Of a DNA stretch of 64,000 nt, positions 49,521 to 61,685 are shown in pieces. Every line of letters begins with the position of its first letter. Position 1 is the first letter of the stretch. Source of the DNA: Thuidium tamariscinum. Its lineage: Eukaryota > Streptophyta > Bryopsida > Hypnales > Thuidiaceae. The stretch is taken from NCBI GenBank assembly GCA_947034885.2, contig OX344753.2:2232001-2296000 (forward strand). The letters run 5' to 3'. A program made the translations under genes and the position numbers. Under the pieces are notes generated by a model, which did not search any database, was not told the DNA's origin, and saw only the letters and a program-made list of their open reading frames with translations.

Positions 49521-50240
49521 TGTAGCTCATTGGTTATCTAATAAAGTAGGAGGCTTAAATTCTAACCGGGCATTAAAAGCAAAGGACTTAGAGATACATT
49601 TTATTTTCTTCAATATACCAAATTTGCACATTTTACGAGGTGGTCACTTTTGATGACTATAGATGATTATTTTTTTTCAACTTCAAAATTGTGCAACTAA
49701 TTCCACCAAGCTCCAAAAAATGAAACGACTTGGATTAGATGCCTATTCTACTTGTCTTTCAAGAAAAATTTACTAAATTTTTTTTTATAATGTTTTACGT
49801 CTCCAAAATTCAGTTCGAACCCTTGGATGGTTAGTTTATAGATCTCCTACCTTAATGGGTGTGCTTATATGTAGCTTTAAGATAGAAACATCTATTACTG
49901 TACTTGTTTCTAATGATGGGCCTTAAAGCCATTCAATTTTGTCCCTAGATTTTGGTGAATGTCCTCCAAATGTTTAATTCTCATTGGCTAACACATGTGA
50001 AGAACATGTATTTTATTGTGATTTGGTAATAGCAAGATTTCAGAGGATTCACATTTAGGAGCACCTACAAAACAATTTCAATGGTCTAGGTAGCTAGTAC
50101 TTTAAAAAATCTTATAAAATATATACAACATCCAAAAAGTCTAAATTTTTTTATTAATATTCACAATTTTGACTTGCTAATACTACCAAAATATTAGTTT
50201 AGGAAAAAATGCCACCAGCTATGTTGAATTCCTTACACGG
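49521..50240. other. AT-rich spacer before ARPC2
   Basis: No gene or element boundaries are seen. Composition changes near 50,225, where gene-like sequence begins. Confidence 0.4.
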
Positions 50241-50566
50241 ACGTTGTTGGGTGCTCCCACCTTAGTGATTTTTCTACTGACGGGCAAGGGACCGCACGGG
50301 AATGGGCTCCTTAAAGCGAGAAGCGCGGAATTAGGGCCAATAGTGCGGAGCTCCACAGTTGAAGCGAAGGCAAAGCGGGGATGCGCACTGCCTGAATGCG
50401 TTGCAGCAAGAGGAAACCATTTCTTTCTCCAGATTTGTTTTTCGAAGAATTTCTATTGTTTCTCTTATCCTGCTACTTACATGAAAGAGGAGCTTCGGTG
50501 AGCATTGCACGGTCTGGGGGTTCGGAGTGAGAACCTGAACGGAGCATTTCGGTCAAGAGGAGAGAA
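50241..50566 (+). promoter_or_regulatory. Likely promoter and 5' leader of ARPC2
   Basis: A GC-richer block of about 330 bp directly precedes the ARPC2 start codon after AT-rich repeats. The 85-codon frame at 50,244-50,501 has no recognisable domain and is probably leader sequence. No exact start site or TATA box can be assigned. Confidence 0.45.
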
Positions 50567-53500
50567 ATGATTCTTCTGGAAGGGCCCTCTCGGGTCCTGC
50601 AACAAATCTTTCAGAATCGTCTTCGCACGTGAGTCTCATTTCTCCTGATGATCGTGTCATTCTTTTTTCTCCCATCTCTTTCTTAGGGCTGGACGCGAGG
50701 AATTCGATCCTGAGTGGGATCGGTTTTAGGTTTTCTGTCTTAATCCCAGGACAACGTCACTCGGCTTCCTCGCTTGTGAGTGTTAGATCCGTGGATCGTG
50801 TCCGAGATTTCAAAATGTAAATTACTATAATTTCTATGATCTCTGGCTGATCGAATAGTGAACCGAAGCACTTGTATAAGATTTTGCCGGGCATTTGAGC
50901 AGGCTGTTAGAGCAATTCGAGATTTGGACTACTGTGGAGGTTTTGGCAATCTGAAGAAGTTGCTTGTGAGCTTCGTGTAATAGAAAATGAAGATTACCAA
51001 AACTCGTTTGATCTTTTGCCAATCGATTAGCCTCAGAAAGTGAGGAGGCCCAAGCGTTTGTAGTATTTTACTAGACTTTTGAGCTGAAGATTAAGAGAAA
51101 TTCGAGAATCGTACTGAAGCATTGGGCACTTTTTGGAGGTTTGGGCCATCTGAAGTATATCTTACTTAGTGAGCTTTGGCTGGTAAGTGTATATCAAAAA
51201 ATGTCACCAACATTATGTTTTGTGTTCTTGTAGTATGGAGAAACCGGCAGAGATCGACTTCCATCTTGTAGAATTCGACGATATTCGATTTCACGTTCAG
51301 GTGGGGTACCTGATAGCCTTTGAATTTGAATACCTCAATTGCGATTTAGTGAAATAGCAATTTAGAGCTACTAAAAATTCACTACATCTCAGACAGTAAT
51401 TAATTGTGTTGAACAGGTTGTTTGGAGTCATGAAGCTTCTTTGCTGCACATGTAGTACACCTTGTTTTTCACTTGTTCATAGCGAGTCGGACCTTGATTT
51501 GAAGTCACGTGTACTTGAGTCTTTCGAACTTAGGTTATTATGTTTATTTCTTTTAACAATGTTTGAGGCTACTTGCATGCAGGCCTCAGCAAAGGATCCT
51601 CAGCACGTACTCCTCTCAATTGCAGTACCTCCACCTCCACCTGAAACCGTTTTCTATGGAGGCCTTCCTTTTGGTGCTCTGGAGGCCGTGAAAGCGGCAT
51701 ATGGAGCTCTCGTCGAAGTGATTGAGCCCCCAGAATCCGGGTTCCACCTCACTATTCAAGTAGATCTTACGAAACTGGCAGCATCTGAAGGTGCATACGC
51801 CTTATCTTTGATATATTATTATATGAGTTGGTGAATTTATAAATAGAACCTAAATCATACAGCTTCTAGTTGACCACTTGCTTATGATACGTATGACATC
51901 GACTACCCTAGCTCAACAATCAACAATTTCTACAGACGCTGGAAGCAGACAATTTATGAACGATGCTATCTCACAAACTTGATTAAATTTAGGTCTAATG
52001 TGATCCCGTCGTCACCTCTCATTGAAGTTGATCACGATGGTCCAAGGACGAGTGATAATTATTCAACGTGGTTCTCACGTTTTCAATTTCTTGGGCATTG
52101 TGGCAGTTGAAAGAACGCAGCAGATGACGAAGATAGCTTCTCTGCGGACTGTTGTGCTCGGGGCACCACTTCGTATTATCCTCAAGCATTTAGGCACGAG
52201 ATCGGTAGCCCCAGATGCTGATAATCTGGTTGCTTTAATGCACCGGCCGAGGCAGTCCTACTTTTTGATTCCACAGGTAAGAATGTAATGGTTGCACATG
52301 ATCCTCTGACCCAGTTGAGTTTTATGCAAGGCTTAGAGCGAGTACGTGGAACGCAGAATTAGAAACTCTTTACACCTTGTACTGAAGAAGTTACATTTGT
52401 GTTGCGTTTTTGCAGCCTGAGAAGGTGACGGTTGTGTTTCCTATGCGATATAAGGACGCTAATGATGTGGTCCTTGCCACATCATTCTTGCAGGTGACTG
52501 TCAGATTCTTGACTAGCAATATATTCCTGGGTTGTTGTAATAATTATCCATGGAAAATGTGTTGATTGTAAAGGTGGCAGTGTGTTTTGGAGCAGGAAAC
52601 TCTAGGGTTACGATCCAGTCATCTTACATGTGCACAGGGTGGTGGTGGCAGGAGTTTATGGAGGCTAGACGTTCAGCAGGACTGAGTACAGCGCCGCCTT
52701 GCTTATGGGCACCGACGCCACCCCTTGAGCTAAAAGGAGCTCCTGCACATGCATTGGATGCCAATTCTGGATTTGTTTCCTTTGGTACAACCTTATGGCA
52801 TTGCTTGGCAGTCCGTTGTGAACCGCAGATTTTGTGATATCATCAATTTGTAACGATCATCTCTTTCTGCTAGGGTGTTTCTCTCATTTATTTAAACCGA
52901 TTTCATGCTTTCTTGCAGTGATATTTCCGCGTCACGTTGAGGGTGAGAAGCTGGATAGAATTGTATGGAATTTATCAACCTTCTATGCATACGTCAGTTA
53001 TCATATCAAGGTACGTGTCTCATTAGAGCATTTGCAGGGGTTGGTTCAACTGGAAATGATTTCTACAAACGATTTAAACGTTTTCTTAATATGTCAGTTC
53101 AGTGAGGTCGTCACGATTGTTATGGTTGGAAACTGTTTCTGTGAAGTGCGGTAGTTTAGGCCGAGGTTCTTTGAAATCATGCCTAAGATTCTACTTTCCA
53201 GTGTTTTTCGTTGTCTCTGAGGATACCTTCGAAGCTCAATTGTAATTTTTTGCTTCATGTGTAGTGTTCGAAAGCGTTCATGCACACTCGAATGAGGAGA
53301 CGAGTGGACACGCTTATTCAGGTATCGTCGTTTATTGGCCGACTATTTTCGCATTTGCATTCTGCAGTTCAATTTTTCACCTATTGGGAAAATTTAGGAC
53401 GCACTAAGTAGGCCTTTTTTTACCTTACCTTCATGAAATGGGTAAACTTCCGGAGACAACTTCGCTTTTTCCCGTCCTGTGGCCCTTGTCTTCTTTGCGT

Positions 53501-53625
53501 AAAACAATGGTAGATTATTATTCCAACTCTCTTGATGTTCTCTCCAGGCACTGGAAAAAGCGAAGTTGGAAGTTGAGAAGCAGAAGAAAACTGCCCAAGG
53601 TCGAAGCTTCAGGCGGCAAGTGTAA
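50567..53625 (+). CDS. ARPC2: Actin-related protein 2/3 complex subunit 2 (ARPC2 / p34)
   Basis: Nine exons (50567-50628, 51234-51300, 51583-51790, 52107-52276, 52416-52493, 52652-52784, 52919-53010, 53265-53321, 53548-53625), all GT/AG and in phase, give 314 residues, the usual size for plant ARPC2A. ARPC2 forms the structural core of the Arp2/3 complex with ARPC4 and contacts the mother actin filament when branches form. Family landmarks are MILLEGPSRVLQQI at the start, PPPPPETVFYGGLPFGALEA and KAAYG (exon 3), GAPLRIILKHLGTRSV and ALMHRP (exon 4), VVFPMRYKD-like VTVVFPMRYKDAND (exon 5), EFMEARR and PPLELKG (exon 6), IFPRHVEG (exon 7), and a basic C-terminal helix KAKLEVEKQKKTAQGRSFRR. Arabidopsis DIS2 mutants, defective in this subunit, have distorted trichomes. 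Confidence 0.97.
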
Positions 53626-54829
53626 ACGAGGTCATTCTGTGTGAGCAGATTATGTGGTCGATATCCAACTGGATGTCCCTTGATACATAAATGAACCAGT
53701 TAAGAATCGAAGATCCTATCTATGAAGGGTTTGGTGCGATTCTTCAACATTTGAGATTTCGAAGGCCAAGCAGCTGCGGATGCCATCATTTCTCGAACAA
53801 AATTTTGATAAACTCATGTACCCAGGATGAGGGTGGTCTCTGCCTACCCTATTATCATATGTAATTCTAGAAGTGGTACATCATGTCCCGTCTATTTGGG
53901 TGTGGAAAGTCATTGTAGTATCAAATCTTCTGACTGCAAGTTGAGCTTCTCATTTGGTTCGTCAGCTTGGAGTGTGAACTTGGATTATGAATAGGAATGT
54001 AAGGACATATCTCTTGAAAGCTGTCAAAGATTCATGGAGGCACTAATAATGCTGCAACTTTCAGTTTGCACACGGCCATATATAGCGTGTGCTTTCAAGT
54101 TTAATTGCCGGAGCCTTCCCTTTGGTGGTACTTCGAGATTTTCGGAACAATGAGTTGAATCCATTATGATTTTTGAGGCTCTTGACAACCTCTCAGGACC
54201 ACGTTTCTAACCTTTCACCTCTCCAAGCTAGTACTTCCGTGATGATACTTTAATTCGTGTGATCATTCTTTTGATACTTTTTTTGTTGTGTTTAGTTATC
54301 GCTAATTTCTCTGCAGTGACAACTGTACTCGAGTCCAAGCTTGGCGAGAAGTGTGCATCAAGTGTTGAGGCAGCGTAAGCGTTTTGCATACTCATCAGAA
54401 TTCAATGTTGGTCATAGGCAGAGAAACTGATCTATTAGATCGAGGAAGAAGGAAGCGGTAGGGGAGTACCAGAGTGCAAGCTTTTGGTTCCAAAAATAGA
54501 GGTGATTTAGTTCCGAGAGTCCCTTGCAGGGATAAGTATTGTAGATTCAAAACAGAGGCAATTCTATTCTGGGACTTGGAAACTGTATTCACGGGCAAGT
54601 ATTTTGGTTACGAGGTTTTGACTTGAAATTGCACGGGCCCAAATTTCAGAAAGAATCGACAAAATATCGCAGGAATTTCAGACGCTGTGACACCACTTGA
54701 GGGATTGAGAAAGATGTCAAGCAGATGAAGGATGTAGATTTCTGATCAGTTAAGTCGGGAATTGGAAGGTGCTTCGAGTCAGCAATACTTATTGAGCTTC
54801 AGCAACTGGAGCAACAAGATTACTGAGTT
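53626..54829. other. ARPC2 3' flank and upstream region of the coiled-coil gene
   Basis: This holds the ARPC2 3' untranslated region and presumably the leader of the next gene. A pyrimidine-rich CTCTGCAG acceptor-like site near 54,316 is followed by an open stretch that stops at 54,379; it could be a leader exon of the next gene or an alternative ARPC2 tail. Neither can be shown from sequence alone. Confidence 0.4.
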
Positions 54830-55511
54830 ATGGCAGAGGAGGAAGATGAAGTAGAGGGAGAAGGAGAACCGAAGCCACCAGCACGTGAAGAACCACCCCC
54901 TCCTACGGAGACCCATAAAAATTTAACTGAGAATGGCGCTTATGTTGCTTCCAAACTGGACGCCTTGTTTGCTACCACTGCCAAAATTCAGGTAAGAAAT
55001 TAAATTTTATCCGCAAAGTGTATTGTACAGTAGTACCTTTATTGAATTCCTTTATGTAGTGACCACCCTAATTGAGTCTATGGCCAAGACTACAAGATTT
55101 AGGATGGCTAATTGTATTCAATGAATATTCATGTCCTAGGTGGATATGGCTGAAATGGAAACACGGCTGCGGACTGAATTTGACGAGAAGATTTTGGTCC
55201 ACCATGAGCTTGCTATGAAACGGATTGTAGCTCTTGAAGATCTTTGCGCCATTTATGGTCTCCGTTTGGATGAGCAAAAGAGGACGCAAAATCAGCAAGC
55301 TATGCAATTGGATGACCTTCAAAATCAAGTGGGCATTCTCTTTTTTAGATTTCACTGAAGTAGTGCCATAATTAGATTTCATCCTTATCAATTGTAGAAA
55401 CATATGAACAAAACTTTGTGTCTGCCACTTTTGAAATTCCTTACATAATGTACAATTTATTTTTCACAAACTGGAAGCTCGCGTTGATCACGAGCAGCAA
55501 TTGCTCATTGG
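54830..55511 (+). CDS. Small acidic/coiled-coil protein, unrecognised
   Basis: Two well-supported exons (54830-54991 and 55140-55328) join in phase 0 across a GT/AG intron. The N-terminus (MAEEEDEVEGEGEPKPPARE...) is acidic and proline-rich. It is followed by a helical segment (YVASKLDALFATTAKIQ) and a coiled coil rich in E, R, Q and L (EMETRLRTEFDEKILVHHEL, then LRLDEQKRTQNQQAMQLDDL). A last exon near 55,475-55,511 could add LEARVDHEQQLLIGTK and a stop, which continues the coil, but no canonical acceptor sits exactly at the needed place, so the 3' end is uncertain. About 117 residues are firm and 133 likely. I do not recognise the family. The shape would suit a small cytoskeletal or complex-assembly subunit, but that is conjecture. 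Confidence 0.55.
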
Positions 55512-56156
55512 AACAAAGTAAATGACAAGTATTGTGTACACCATGGCCCTCTTGCTTCCCTTGCATGAAAAATTAAGCAATTTAGAGGGAAATTCCATAT
55601 GCAGTGCGAATCATGAAAACGACTCACTTTTACAGATGATGGGACGTGAACATGTAAACCTACTCAGAATACTAGTGGAATTTTCGCAGTCCTTTACAAA
55701 AACTATTATTTCAGGTTTGTTTGAGCATCAACTTCTTTAACATATTTCACTTAGTCTGAAGTCTGATTTAAAATAAACAGCATGAATCCTACTTTAGTCT
55801 GCCACAGAGTGCCCAACTTAAAGAGGATTCAAAGTCCTGAAGGTCTTGCAAGATCGCCTCAACTGAGTAGGACAATGGGTTGAACAAAACAGTGAGTAAT
55901 GCGAAAATCCTAGAGCTACCGTAAATTCCAACGACTGTAAAATTCCCAGATTATGGGTCTCCACAAGTCGAATTCATCATATCAAATCTCAAAAAATGTA
56001 ATGTCAACGTATCAAGAGCATTTATAATTGCTTCAAGGAGCTATGTATAACTCTGAAAAACTCCCCCTTAGCTCAGAAAATTCGTCTAACCTTTGATGAG
56101 TGAAAGACTTCCTGAATGCAGAAGAATAATTTGAATCATGGTAGTTCCTGGCCTGC
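55512..56156. other. Convergent intergenic region
   Basis: This is the shared 3' side of the coiled-coil gene (plus) and the Rad60-like gene (minus). The short frame 55,522-55,740 has no recognisable domain. No further gene is seen. Confidence 0.4.
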
Positions 56157-59100
56157 TCAAAGAAAATTAAAAAATTCCACCTGCGTATTATACAAATTAA
56201 GGGTCTGGCTCAAATCCTTATTGTACACTTCAATGAGCTCACCATCCTCCATGGCATGATATTTGGGGGTGCTGTCGGGAGCGATGTGCTCTCCACCAAA
56301 ACGAAAGCTCAGATTTGCAAGGGAAAGATCACACACATCCGCATACACCCTAAATAGCCTTTCAAATTTGTCGGTCTGTTCATCAATTGCATCACAAGAA
56401 GAGTCCATGTGAGTCATCCAGCAATCAGAATTCTTTGATCCACAGCTAGTGCAAATATACTTGAGTTGAATGCATTTACAATAAAAGTAACGGAAAAAAT
56501 AACAGCAATTTCTAATTAGGAAATGAGAAATACAGGAAATTCTAGTGCTTCAAAAGTTTACCATAACATTCTTAAGCAGTAACCGTCATACTTTTGAAAG
56601 GAAGCAAGTCTAGATATGTCCGTTAAAAGAATCAGAATCATCTTAGGTTGTGAGGGTGTCTGTCAGATGAACTATAGAATGAAATGACAAGTTATAAGCT
56701 TAATATATAAGTAATAATATCATCAATACGTGATTACGAAAGAAGGGATGCATTTGAGTACCATGAATATCCGCATAGGTTGAATATCCCTATCTTTGTT
56801 CATTACTTTAATCAATATTTTCTCCTTCTCTTCAGCTTCAATCAAAGGTGCCTTCCCATGAGCTTTGGATCTGTTAGGAGTGGTGAGATTTAACGCCAAC
56901 GGTGACTGAACCACCTCTGCACGTTTCTGAACTTGCATCCTGGCCTGATCTTCAACTCTTGTTACTGCCTCTGGTGTAGAACTTTCTTGCAACGTCATTA
57001 ACTCCTTTCTCCTTAACCTAAATACAGGTTCATTGAATGCAATGAGTATCTGAATTCACAGGTATATAATATCATTTCAACTTACGAGCCCCTCGCATGT
57101 GGAAGACATCTATTTGTTTTAAAATAAGAAACTAGCTTAGATACTTTAGCCAAACAGAGATATTAAACTCAGAATGAACACCTTAGTGCTGGTAAAGTGT
57201 GACCTCCAAGCCCAAGCAGAGTCGAAGGCAATTTGGAAAGCGCGGGCATCATCGAACTCTCATCATCATCATCTTCCAAGATAACCACCGGGGCTGGATC
57301 CTTCTGAGGCATTGGTGTAGGTAGTTCCTAATCATGGCCAATCTTGAAATCATGTTTAAACCCCAAACAGTGGACAAGGCTCTAGAATAATTGGAATTCG
57401 CACATTCAGAAAATACTTAATGCCCAAATTCATCACAACCTTATTTCTTGTAAGAACTAAAGACGCGGGCAAGTGGATTCTTTCACGCAAGGGACTGTTT
57501 ATCAGATCAAAAAGAAAACCATATATCAAAGTCAAGGTGCTCAATACAGAACACAGCCAAGTACTTCTCTAGCATAAACTTTGAACCCACTCCAAGCCTA
57601 TCCCTGGTTGGGCTAGAAGAGATTTCGTCTGCTAACCTTAGCCGGAGAAACTTTGGGACTGAGTTGGGGTGGTCCTGATGTGATTATAAGGTCATCTTCA
57701 TCAGTGTCATCTGTTTCCAAACCAGCAGTAAAAGTAGAATTAGAAGAGAGAAGAAGGCTCAACCACCGCACCGATTGCTTCGACTGACGATTATGTCATC
57801 GATGTCAGTTCCCCAACCAAGATCATGAACCCCAAAGAGCCCAAATGACCAATATTGCCTGCTTCCATATCTATAGGAGTTGAAATAAATCATTCTAGAA
57901 ATTTCAAGGAAGATATTAAATTACACCAAAAGAAAGAAGAAAGCATGCCCTTCAGATGCAATCCATTGACAGCATTAACACAGAAGCACAGAGGCACAGA
58001 ACAGAATAGCATGGACTAACCACTTAAAATTGTTAGAGCTGGACACAGTGGTCCGCTATAATCGAAAAGAGGTTTGAACTTGTCCCCTTCATCCTCGTCG
58101 TCCAACTGGTCATCCAAATCACATGACATAAGAATGAGATTAAATTTTTTTTTAAAAACGACATCACTCTCGAAAGGAAGTACACGTAACGTGCACACAA
58201 GCTTCAAGTAGAAGCGCAGACTTGAGAGCAAAACAATCATACTCTCTTTAACCTGGAGGATCGTGACTATTCGAAGAATTTGCATGAATGGTTTGAAAAC
58301 ATCCTTCACAAAGCCCTCCCTCCACAGGCCGAAACTCTCCTAGAGAAAATCTAAAATCCCGGACAAAGGTAAACTACCAAGATTGAGCACTCTCAACAAT
58401 GCAGAAAATGGCGGTAGTACTCAGGTAGAATTATAATGAGAAACGAAGTCAGCCAAGCTACTTCAACAGTACTCACAAACGACGATTGCTGATCAGTGAT
58501 ATCATTCCCTGAAATGCACACCTCTTAACCGTCTCCAACATAAAACATACACAGGGTGTGGCCGGCCACCCATTCTCCTTTTACTTAGGAGTCCATCGCC
58601 AGGAACAAGAGGAAGCACCCCTTCCGAGACAGGACACCGAGAGGTGCACCTGGATGGCATTTCATTCTAGTGATCATCCAATTAAACCTCAACCCTGAGG
58701 TGGCTAAAGCCCCGGGTGGTCCAACAAGAATTTAGGCTAAAGACCTTCAAAGACAATTGAAAAATACAGAAAGAAACGGAAACTAATTAACAGGTTACTC
58801 CCATGACTTTGTGCTTAAGAAGAACAGAAAAGAAAACAGCCTCGTCAGAGCATTCAATAGAGCAGACAGCCGTCCCTTCCACTTAGAAGCTAATCCTAAT
58901 ATGCAGCATTCGCAAATTCTTTCAGCACAACCTACCAATCAAACGGAAAACTCCCCAAACCGAATTGAAAAACGTCGAGAAGTGCATGTCGTTTAGAGGT
59001 GCGAATTTCTCCTGATCTAGATGCTAATAAGCAAATGAAGCGACATACGTGCTCCATCCTCGAAATTCCTAAGGCGATCATGAAACTCTTCTAGAAAACG

Positions 59101-59210
59101 CGCGAAGATTGAACCAAACATGCAGACAATTACAAGAGGAGAATCAATGGGAACGGGAGACACAAATTGAAGTACAGACCTCGAGAATGGAAGAGCGTTG
59201 GCGCTTCATG
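56157..59210 (-). CDS. Rad60/NIP45/Esc2-like protein with SUMO-like domain
   Basis: The C-terminus is a SUMO-like (Rad60-SLD) domain split over two exons: 56762-57017 ends EKILIKVMNKDRDIQPMRIF, and 56157-56375 continues DKFERLFRVYADVCDLSLAN...FRFGGEHI...YHAMEDGELIEVY, the usual SLD2 pattern. Upstream exons at 57182-57327 and about 57637-57,76x carry acidic, SUMO-interacting-motif-like strings (PVVILEDDDDE; EDDLIITSG). An exon near 58,02x-58,13x carries DDEDEGDKFKPLFDYSG, an acidic and FDYS block I associate with plant NIP45-like proteins. Family members act in SUMO-dependent genome maintenance and contact the SUMO E2 enzyme through SLD2. The start is provisional: MKRQRSSILE at about 59,208 precedes a GT donor. 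Exons between 58,2 and 59,2 kb are not resolved. Confidence 0.78.
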
Positions 59211-59569
59211 CTTGGAACAGGGATGAATTCCCAGCTTGCAGGCGAAATCTCTCCTCGCACAAGAACTAGAAAAAAAATTCGACAAGAAAAAATGGGAGTC
59301 AATGGTTGCGGCAAGTGAGGAAGATTGCACCGGAGTTCGCGATGAAGACGAGGCGAGAGCGCGAAGCAGCTCGCAGACAAAAGCCCTACCGACGGGAGAA
59401 GACTGTCGGCAGACTCCGTCGTTCGTCACCCTGTTGACGAAACTCACATTTCGTCCGCATGGTGGGTTCTGTTCGTTCGTCGATGTCAGACGATGAGCTT
59501 CCAATTAACGCTTTTAATCCCTAATCCATTGCGAAATGGTCAAACACCATGGGTCATCCCTTTATTCTT
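59211..59569 (-). promoter_or_regulatory. Likely leader/promoter of the Rad60-like gene
   Basis: A GC-richer stretch immediately upstream (minus strand) of the provisional start and ending where a TTAA element begins. Overlapping frames on both strands have no recognised domain. The true first exon could extend into it. Confidence 0.4.
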
Positions 59570-59798
59570 TTAACCCTGAAGCGTCTCAATCCTTTTTTGA
59601 ATTTTTGCACATTTTCACTTGTAGCTTTGTACAGATATATCATTTACCAGAATTTAATGAATTTGGTCATTAAAGAAGGTTGTCTTTTCTAGATTCAAGT
59701 ATTACATTTGATAAATGAGAAGTTAATTGGATGAAACCATGCCTTGAAGCCCTCTATTCATCGTCCAGAATATGGACGTCGGCGCACTTCAGGGTTAA
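59570..59798. mobile_element. Short TTAA-flanked CCC-ended element (221-bp body)
   Basis: The body is 59,574-59,794, with TTAA at 59,570-59,573 and 59,795-59,798. Ends are CCCTGAAGCG on the left and, inverted, CCCTGAAGTG on the right. It is too short to encode anything. It is the smallest of the seven TTAA elements and lies directly upstream of the Rad60-like gene. Confidence 0.78.
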
Positions 59799-59803
59799 CT
59801 GCT

Positions 59804-59962
59804 AAGGTAAACTACCCCATTATGGAATAAATGGGAGTAAGTCCATTGTGGGCAAAATTGTAATGGTGATGTACATTTTGGATTTTGAATGTAGACCTCC
59901 ATTACAAATTTGCCTACAATCGGCTTACTCCCATTTATTCTATAATGAGGATAGTTTACCTT
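59804..59962. mobile_element. Palindromic miniature element with AAGGTAAACTA ends
   Basis: The left arm AAGGTAAACTACCCCATTAT is mirrored, with a few changes, by the right arm ending ATAGTTTACCTT. The arms stay similar for about 65 bp (sharing GAATAAATGGGAGTAAG and TTTGTAATGG-like blocks), leaving only a ~30-bp loop. No clear target duplication is present. It starts six bases after the preceding TTAA element. Confidence 0.85.
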
Positions 59963-60491
59963 TAAATGCCTAAGCCTTTTCAAGTTTCTTTTGACTATGA
60001 AAAAAGTGCATTGGCTTGTAGTCATCCCTAATAAAGCAAATTGATTTTTTTTTTCAAAATCTAACTATATAGATGTTTAAAGAGCTTGTTCATTAGTGAA
60101 TATTCTAATTTTGAGCATAAAATTGCATAGGAGTTGTGAGATTATAACGATAGAAGAATACATTTTTCATATTTAGTATGTTGCCTTTTCCCATAATGTT
60201 TCCCAAATTTCCATATAAACTTGGGGGGGGATTAGAGGTGACATGAACAACTACAAAGAGTGTTAGCACTAAAATGCATTTCTAAGAAAATTAATTTCAT
60301 ATGAAAAGCTATTAAACTCGTTACCCAATCCACCTTGCAATTATTGAAATGCAAATATTTTTTCAAAGTAGAAATTCCAAATAGCTCCAAATCAATAGTT
60401 GTATGTTTGAATTTTTAATGGTAAATATCATGAAGACACTTTGCTCTTTCTATTGGAACCATTCTCAAAGTAAATGGATATGTACAATTCC
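59963..60491. other. AT-rich spacer
   Basis: No gene or element boundary is seen, apart from a GGGGGGG run near 60,223. Confidence 0.4.
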
Positions 60492-61527
60492 TTAACCCTT
60501 GAACGGCCCTCGGGCTCTTCTCCTACGAGACCGTATCCAGACCATACGGTGAGGGTTGAATTTCTTGGAGAGCTGGGTGGACTTGAATTCGGACCAGGAG
60601 CCGTTCCGATTGCCTTTCTGCGTCCTCGAGGTCACACAGAAATTTTGACGAGGGCCCTGGCTGTCGCAATGCTTAGAATTTTAGGGAAATGCTGCGCCCG
60701 CAACAATGCAGTGTCTTGTGTGGGGTGTTTTTATTTTCTAGTAAAATTAGATGTGCAGCGCTGCGAGATCGCAACGGTGGGTTGCTTGACAATACTGCGC
60801 CGAGTGCGTCCAAAAAAATTCAACGCAAATTTTGAAGAATCGCATCAGTTCGGGCTCTCTGATCACCGTCTGAAGTCATGGCCGGGTCACCCTTGAATAC
60901 GACGGGCAGATTCTCAATACGAGCTGCAGTGGCATCCCCGTTGGCTTCGACTTGTTGTACGAGTTTCCTTGGAGAGGACATGTGGGCGACAAGTGTGGTG
61001 ATTGTCATGGCGGGAAGATAAAAGAGAAGTAACAAAACCACTGAGAGCCTGCTGATATGCACTCCACGAGCAAATCACGAACTGCATGAGGCAGGATCCG
61101 AACCGTCGAAGCTGACTCCTCTTCTACTTCCAGCAGCCCTGCTTCCTGCCACAATGCACAAGTGAAAGAGCACTATGCCAAGCTACACTATGCAGAATCC
61201 AAAGTTGTTGTCACTCCCACCTTAAGCTTGCTCTCCCGCCTTCTCTTGCCAACGGAACCAGACACGTTCACATAGGACAACCCGCAGAAGCACCGGGTCT
61301 CTCTAACTACGTGGTGGGCTCTGTATCGTATGTCATTTTGAGTATTTTTGGGTCCAGCAGTCGTTCTACGTTGTTTCTCGCTTCCGGGGACGAAGCACTC
61401 GATGCGCATTTGCACCTGCTACAACTTTTGCCATACTTCGAAACCCGAAGCTGCCACCACGTTGCCAGAATACGTGAAAAATAGTGACATACGGCCAGAA
61501 AGGGCCTTCAGGCCGTTCAGGGGTTAA
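60492..61527 (-). mobile_element. TTAA-flanked element with CCCTTGAACGGCC ends and a transposase-like Cys-rich remnant
   Basis: The body is 60,496-61,523 (1,028 bp) between TTAA copies. Ends are CCCTTGAACGGCC and, inverted, CCCCTGAACGGCC (12 of 13). On the minus strand, 61,188-61,415 reads MRIECFVPGSEKQRRTT, then about 22 residues later TRCFCGLSYVNV. The spacing of Cys residues, the basic segment after the first one and the FCGLxxVNV block resemble the cysteine-rich finger at the C-terminus of piggyBac-type transposases, although some Cys expected in the family are absent. No DDD catalytic domain remains. It is noticeably more GC-rich than the surrounding DNA. I read it as a deletion derivative keeping the transposase tail. 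Confidence 0.75.
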
Positions 61528-61685
61528 ATCTCAAATCAAGTGAAATTGCTAAACTTTGCATACAATTAGGAAATGAAGTAAAATTAGCAAGTTGTACTCT
61601 TTACTTGTGGTACATGTATGCCTTTGAAGACCTATCAATAATCAAATATGTACTTTTTCCAATGAAAAATGAAAGTTTTCAATAG

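Noticed and set aside
50244-50501. 85-codon frame upstream of ARPC2
   Set aside because: It has no domain and lies where the ARPC2 leader is expected.
51406-51582. Upstream extension of the frame containing ARPC2 exon 3
   Set aside because: A good AG acceptor at 51,582 joins exon 3 in phase with exon 2, and the upstream codons have no match to the family.
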